The position numbers and the translations under genes are program-made. From contig JAFQLG010000075.1 in assembly GCA_017414605.1 (NCBI GenBank), positions 1-16,081 on the forward strand: a DNA stretch of 16,081 bases, read 5' to 3'. This document shows positions 13,216 through 16,081 of the stretch, piece after piece (positions within the stretch are counted from its first letter, which is position 1; every line of letters starts with the position of its first letter). The DNA is from Clostridia bacterium. GTDB lineage: Bacteria; Bacillota_A; Clostridia; Oscillospirales; CAG-272. Under the pieces are notes generated by a model, which ran no database searches, was not told the DNA's origin, and worked only from the letters and a program-made list of their open reading frames with translations.

Positions 13216-13926
13216 TTATAAAAGCACCTCTTTATTGGTACCGTAGAAAATATCGCCGCGGTGGCTTATGAGCTTAAAAAGCTCCTCAAGACGAACCCAG
13301 CATTCGGGACGGTAGTCAAATTCGTAGGCGTGCCCCCAGATATAGAGGATCTGCGGCTCGTCAGCTTCAAGCTCTAAAAAGCGGTGAGCCAAGTCCATAG
13401 TATCGTCCATTCGGTTTGTGTAGACGGACGGGTTGAATTGGTACAGATTTTCCTGCACGTCAAAGCTTTTTGTGCTTGTAATGGTGCGGCAGTATTTAAC
13501 GCCCGTGTTTTCGCGGATAAGCCTTGCAACTCGCTCGTCGTTGTTGATGCCGCCGCAGGGATAAGCCATGCCCACGACCTCGTAGCCCACAAGATCGGAA
13601 AGGTTAAGTCTGTCTTGCTCCACCTGACGTATCACCTCGCTGTCGTCGGTAATAGTGGTGAGATTGGGGTGTGTTAGCGTGTGAGAGGCAACCTCGTGAT
13701 TTTGGTATATCCTTTTTACGTCGGATGGGTGGATCTTATAGTGACATATGGGGCGCTCGCCGTATGCAAGCATTCCGCGCTGTCCGAGCAGCTCGGAATT
13801 GAGATTAAACGTTGCGCGAAGATCGTATTTGTCAAGCAGATTTATAAGCTGAATGTCCTGTGTCACTCCGTCGTCAAAGCTGAAGGTTATAGCCTTCTTT
13901 TTTGTTTTGGTCCATTCCATAGCCAC
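13216..13926 (-). CDS. Polysaccharide deacetylase (CE4 family), no signal peptide
   Basis: CE4 enzymes remove acetyl groups from GlcNAc-type polymers such as peptidoglycan or chitin, using a metal ion. The 236-residue protein shows TFSFDDG with Asp18 (base) and Asp19 (metal), SHTLTHP with the metal ligands His82 and His86, AYPCGG as the third motif, and YIWGHAYEF near the C-terminus. There is no signal peptide or anchor, so it is cytoplasmic unless exported in another way, which is unusual for a wall deacetylase. It may act on a small or lipid-linked substrate. GTG at 13926 is chosen because GGAGG (complement of 13935-13939) lies eight bases upstream; an ATG two codons later is less well spaced. 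Confidence 0.88.
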   Translation of the reverse strand: MAMEWTKTKKKAITFSFDDGVTQDIQLINLLDKYDLRATFNLNSELLGQRGMLAYGERPICHYKIHPSDVKRIYQNHEVASHTLTHPNLTTITDDSEVIRQVEQDRLNLSDLVGYEVVGMAYPCGGINNDERVARLIRENTGVKYCRTITSTKSFDVQENLYQFNPSVYTNRMDDTMDLAHRFLELEADEPQILYIWGHAYEFDYRPECWVRLEELFKLISHRGDIFYGTNKEVLL

Positions 13927-13957
13927 GTCACCGTCCTCCTTTTAAGCTGATAAATAC

Positions 13958-13986
13958 ATTGTATCACAAAAGCAGGGCGCGGTCAA
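13958..13986 (-). promoter_or_regulatory. SigA-type promoter of the deacetylase gene
   Basis: On the minus strand the -35 TTGACC (13981-13986) and -10 TACAAT (13958-13963) are 17 bp apart. The -35 lies just after the stop of the lipoprotein gene, so the deacetylase can be transcribed separately. Confidence 0.78.
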
Positions 13987-13989
13987 CCT

Positions 13990-14502
13990 TCAGCGCAATA
14001 TTTTTTCGAGCGTCTTTTGCGCGGCGGCGGGATCGCGGGAAATGATGAGAAAGGCATAGTTTTTATAAATGCCAACGCGCGCGGCGGAAAGCATATCTGA
14101 ATACTTTTCACTTGACTTTGACACCTTTATTGCATCAAGCCGCGAGCATAAAAGCCGCGCCGTATCGGTTGCCGCGTCGCGCGATGTGCAAAGGAAAATT
14201 ATAAGCTCGCAGGGATGCTCGGTGACCGATAAAAACATGGCGCAGTCCAGCCACGCGTTCGACACGGCGGGCATCTTGCCCTCGCCCAAAAGCGCGGGGA
14301 GCAGGGAATCGGGCAGTCGCTCGGCGCCGTCCTCGCCCGCGCGCATGTCGTATATTCTGCCCGCAGGCAGAGCCTGCCCTTCGGCATCTATCAGTGCCGT
14401 CAGCACCTCACGGCAGGAGGGAGCTTGCTTTTTGGCGCACGACGGCAAGGGTAAAAGCAAAAAAATAATAGCTAAAGCTAAAAAGCCTAATTGTTTTCTC
14501 AT
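13990..14502 (-). CDS. Lipoprotein, DUF4358-like
   Basis: The 170-residue protein has a lipoprotein signal peptide: basic start MRKQ, hydrophobic core, and lipobox Leu19-Pro20-Ser21-Cys22. It should be exported and anchored to the outer face of the membrane. The mature part, with ALPAGRIYDM near its start, ELIIFLCTSRDAA in the middle and a late NYAFLIISRDPAAA, recalls the DUF4358 lipoproteins common in Clostridia, whose function is unknown. This match is from memory. The ATG at 14502 is preferred, because GGGAG sits five bases upstream; the frame is open to a TTG four codons earlier, but that overlaps the ribosome binding site. No clear promoter was found; the gene follows the rlmH terminator. 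Confidence 0.75.
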   Translation of the reverse strand: MRKQLGFLALAIIFLLLPLPSCAKKQAPSCREVLTALIDAEGQALPAGRIYDMRAGEDGAERLPDSLLPALLGEGKMPAVSNAWLDCAMFLSVTEHPCELIIFLCTSRDAATDTARLLCSRLDAIKVSKSSEKYSDMLSAARVGIYKNYAFLIISRDPAAAQKTLEKILR

Positions 14503-14556
14503 TGTTACTCCCAAACGTTTAGTTTTACAAAAATTTATGAGAATATAGCTAAAAAA

Positions 14557-14589
14557 ATAACACCGAGCAAGAGTTCTTGTCGGTGTTAT
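14557..14589 (-). terminator. Terminator of the walJ-rlmH operon
   Basis: ATAACACCGA (14557-14566) pairs with TCGGTGTTAT (14580-14589). An inner CAAGA/TCTTG stem extends it, with one bulged G. On the minus strand it is followed by a run of T. Confidence 0.88.
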
Positions 14590-14592
14590 ACG

Positions 14593-15072
14593 TTATTTAT
14601 GATATTTCGTTCCTTTTATAATGCTCATACAGCGGTAGATGCTCTCGGCAAGTATCACGCGCATAAGCTGGTGGGGAAAGGTCAGCTTGGAGAAGGAGAG
14701 CTTTAAGTCGGCGGCGCGCTTGACGCTGTCACAAAGTCCGTGTGACGACCCGATGACAAAGCAAATCTCGTTTGACACATTGAATGCACCGTTCAGCTTT
14801 TCGGCAAGCTCCTCGGATGAAAACTGCTTGCCCTCTATGCACAAGGCAACCTTGTAGGCGCGGTCGGGCATAGCGGCAAGGATAGCTTTTGCTTCCTCCG
14901 CAAGTGCTTTTTGTATATCGCGCTCACTCGGGTTTTCGGGGAGCTTTGATTCCTTTAAGTTGACCGACTCTACGCGGCAAAAGCCCGAGAGCCTTTTTTC
15001 GTATTCGGCAACGGCGGCTCGGAGATAGTCCTCCTTGAGCGTTCCGACAGTTATAAATCTGATCGTTGCCAT
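14593..15072 (-). CDS. rlmH: 23S rRNA (pseudouridine-1915-N3)-methyltransferase
   Basis: RlmH is a SPOUT-class methyltransferase that methylates pseudouridine 1915 in helix 69 of 23S rRNA, using S-adenosylmethionine. The 159-residue protein has the standard length. The knotted SAM-binding part shows FVIGSSHGL (about 104-112), then KLTFPHQLMRVILAESIYR and the conserved C-terminal GTKYHK. GGAGG (complement of 15081-15085) lies eight bases before the ATG and inside the end of walJ; only three bases separate the two genes, so they are cotranscribed and probably translationally coupled. The walJ-rlmH neighbourhood is also found in Bacillus subtilis (yycJ..yydA), where another gene lies between them. 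Confidence 0.97.
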   Translation of the reverse strand: MATIRFITVGTLKEDYLRAAVAEYEKRLSGFCRVESVNLKESKLPENPSERDIQKALAEEAKAILAAMPDRAYKVALCIEGKQFSSEELAEKLNGAFNVSNEICFVIGSSHGLCDSVKRAADLKLSFSKLTFPHQLMRVILAESIYRCMSIIKGTKYHK

Positions 15073-15075
15073 GCT

Positions 15076-15879
15076 TTAAGCCTCCTCTCCGCAAAGCCAT
15101 GTAGGCTCACCCGGGTCGGCAACCTTGATATTAACACAAAGACCCGATAGAGCGCTCTGCGTTTCGGCAAGCGCTAGCGCAGGAGTGTTATTATCCCGGC
15201 TTAAGTGTGCAAGCATCAGATTTTTGGTCCCGTTTTCGCACAAAAGGCGCGCCAATGTGGCGCACTCGCGGTTTGAAAGGTGACCGCGCGGGGATGCGAT
15301 GCGCTCCTTCAATTCAATGGGATATGGACCGCGCCAAAGCATATCGGTATCGTGATTTGACTCGAGAATTACGGATTCGCAGCCCCAAAGGTTTTGAGTG
15401 ATAGCCTCGGTCACGTGACCGATATCGGTGGCGTATCCTATGGATATATCCTTTCTGCCCTCGCCCTCAAAGGTCAGCCTAAAGCCAACCGAGCCCAGAG
15501 AATCGTGTGGTGTGGGGAATGCCTTTACGCGCAAGCCGCGTACACTCGTTTCAAACTCATATCCCATAAAGAGATTGAGACAGCCGCATAGCTTTTCGTC
15601 CATAAGTCCGCGATATATCTCGGCAGAGGAGAGCAACATATAGATAGGTATTTGATGCTTGTGTGCAAGTGTGCGCAATGCTGCCGTGTGGTCGCTGTGG
15701 TCGTGCGTTACGAAAATTGCGTCTATATTTTCAACGTCAACGCCTATCTTGCACAGCGCCAGGCACAGATGCTTTGCGTTCTTGCCCGCATCGATAAGTA
15801 TTTTTGCGCCGCCCGCCTCGATATAGGCGGAGTTTCCGCCCGAGCCCGAGTAAAGACAGCATATCTTATAGTTTTGCAT
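15076..15879 (-). CDS. walJ: WalJ/YycJ-like metallo-beta-lactamase-fold hydrolase
   Basis: The 267-residue protein belongs to the metallo-beta-lactamase superfamily. The metal motif is His59-x-His61-x-Asp63-His64 (THDHSDH). Further signs are YSGSGGNSAYIE (about 10-21), LLSSAEIYRGL, YATDIGHV, and the YycJ signature LESNHDTDML..GPYPIELKERI..GHLSN. In Firmicutes WalJ is encoded with the WalRK cell-wall regulators and has been linked to coordinating division and replication, possibly as a nuclease; the exact substrate is uncertain. It has no membrane segment. A weak AAAGG before the ATG overlaps the stop of the gene upstream, so it is probably the second gene of a three-gene unit with rlmH last. 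The usual walR/walK genes are not within the window. Confidence 0.9.
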   Translation of the reverse strand: MQNYKICCLYSGSGGNSAYIEAGGAKILIDAGKNAKHLCLALCKIGVDVENIDAIFVTHDHSDHTAALRTLAHKHQIPIYMLLSSAEIYRGLMDEKLCGCLNLFMGYEFETSVRGLRVKAFPTPHDSLGSVGFRLTFEGEGRKDISIGYATDIGHVTEAITQNLWGCESVILESNHDTDMLWRGPYPIELKERIASPRGHLSNRECATLARLLCENGTKNLMLAHLSRDNNTPALALAETQSALSGLCVNIKVADPGEPTWLCGEEA

Positions 15880-15890
15880 AGATTTTGCCT

Positions 15891-16058
15891 TTATCTGAAA
15901 AGATTTTCAAGCCAGCCCGTCCATACGAAGAGGTAGAGCGCCTCTGCCATAAAGGTTACGAGAAAGGGAATGATCACAGAGAGCATCCAGCGCGATTTTT
16001 CCATTCTTATCTTGCCGTCGTTGATATAGTCCTGTTTTTGCTGCTCGGACCAATCGGT
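15891..16058 (-). CDS. 3' end of a small membrane-protein gene (start unclear)
   Basis: On the minus strand a frame stays open for 55 codons and ends 11 bases before walJ. The peptide begins with polar residues (TDWSEQQKQDYINDGKIR) and continues with MEKSRWMLSVIIPFLVTF, a hydrophobic helix, then a second hydrophobic stretch (ALYLFVWTGW) and ENLFR. It reads like real protein. The only in-frame ATG (16002-16004) has no good ribosome binding site, and an in-frame stop lies just upstream (16059-16061). Either a frameshift or sequence error near the window edge hides the true start, or a 37-residue protein starts at the ATG. I do not recognise the family. Confidence 0.45.
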   Translation of the reverse strand, partial: TDWSEQQKQDYINDGKIRMEKSRWMLSVIIPFLVTFMAEALYLFVWTGWLENLFR

Positions 16059-16081
16059 CTAAAAGGTCACTGAGATTAAAC

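Noticed and set aside
1..16081. CRISPR array, transposon, prophage or defence island
   Set aside because: No regularly spaced direct repeats, transposase, integrase, phage structural or restriction genes were found; most genes are core or sporulation genes.

Overview
This 16 kb window looks like chromosomal DNA of an endospore-forming, low-to-mid-GC Firmicute of class Clostridia, probably an uncultured gut-type lineage. The evidence is two sporulation genes (spoIVB and spoVAC), Bacillus/Clostridium-style core genes (pyk, walJ, rlmH, an mgtC homologue), strong AGGAGG-type ribosome binding sites with several TTG or GTG starts, and many near-perfect TTGACA/TATAAT promoters with 16-17 bp spacers. 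Coding density is high, and most convergent gene pairs share a bidirectional hairpin terminator. I see no transposase, phage gene or CRISPR array.

Layout. Positions 1-162 hold a structured intergenic sequence with a fragment of tRNA-Ser in inverted orientation. A tRNA-Ser(GCU) gene on the minus strand follows, with its own promoter and terminator. Next come a cytoplasmic lipase-like alpha/beta hydrolase (451-1263, +) and pyruvate kinase (1303-2715, -, TTG start). After a 470-base intergenic region with promoters in both directions lies a four-gene plus-strand operon (3188-5842): a zinc-ribbon/trypsin-like protease with a C-terminal membrane helix, a YdjI-like SPFH protein, a short coiled-coil protein and a zinc-ribbon/coiled-coil protein. 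Downstream of its terminator are spoIVB (-), a PD-(D/E)XK-like protein with a possible winged helix (+) and an MgtC-family membrane protein (+).

The middle-right part (8794-11801, -) is an amino-sugar operon: a phosphoglucosamine mutase fused to an N-terminal Xre-type DNA-binding domain, a GlmU C-terminal-like left-handed beta-helix acyltransferase whose TTG start overlaps the glmM stop, and nagB. Together they could interconvert Fru-6-P, GlcN-6-P, GlcN-1-P and GlcNAc-1-P. The promoter of this operon sits in a cluster of inverted repeats, which suggests that the fused DNA-binding domain autoregulates it. The right end carries a charged coiled-coil protein, a lone spoVAC, a CE4 polysaccharide deacetylase, a DUF4358-like lipoprotein, and an rlmH-walJ pair preceded by the 3' end of a small membrane-protein gene.

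The most interesting items are the protease/SPFH/zinc-ribbon operon (a likely membrane-stress module with a possible structured leader RNA), the DNA-binding-domain/GlmM fusion with its putative operator cluster, and the PD-(D/E)XK-like protein of unknown role. All assignments come from reading the sequence and recalled family motifs; no database search was run.
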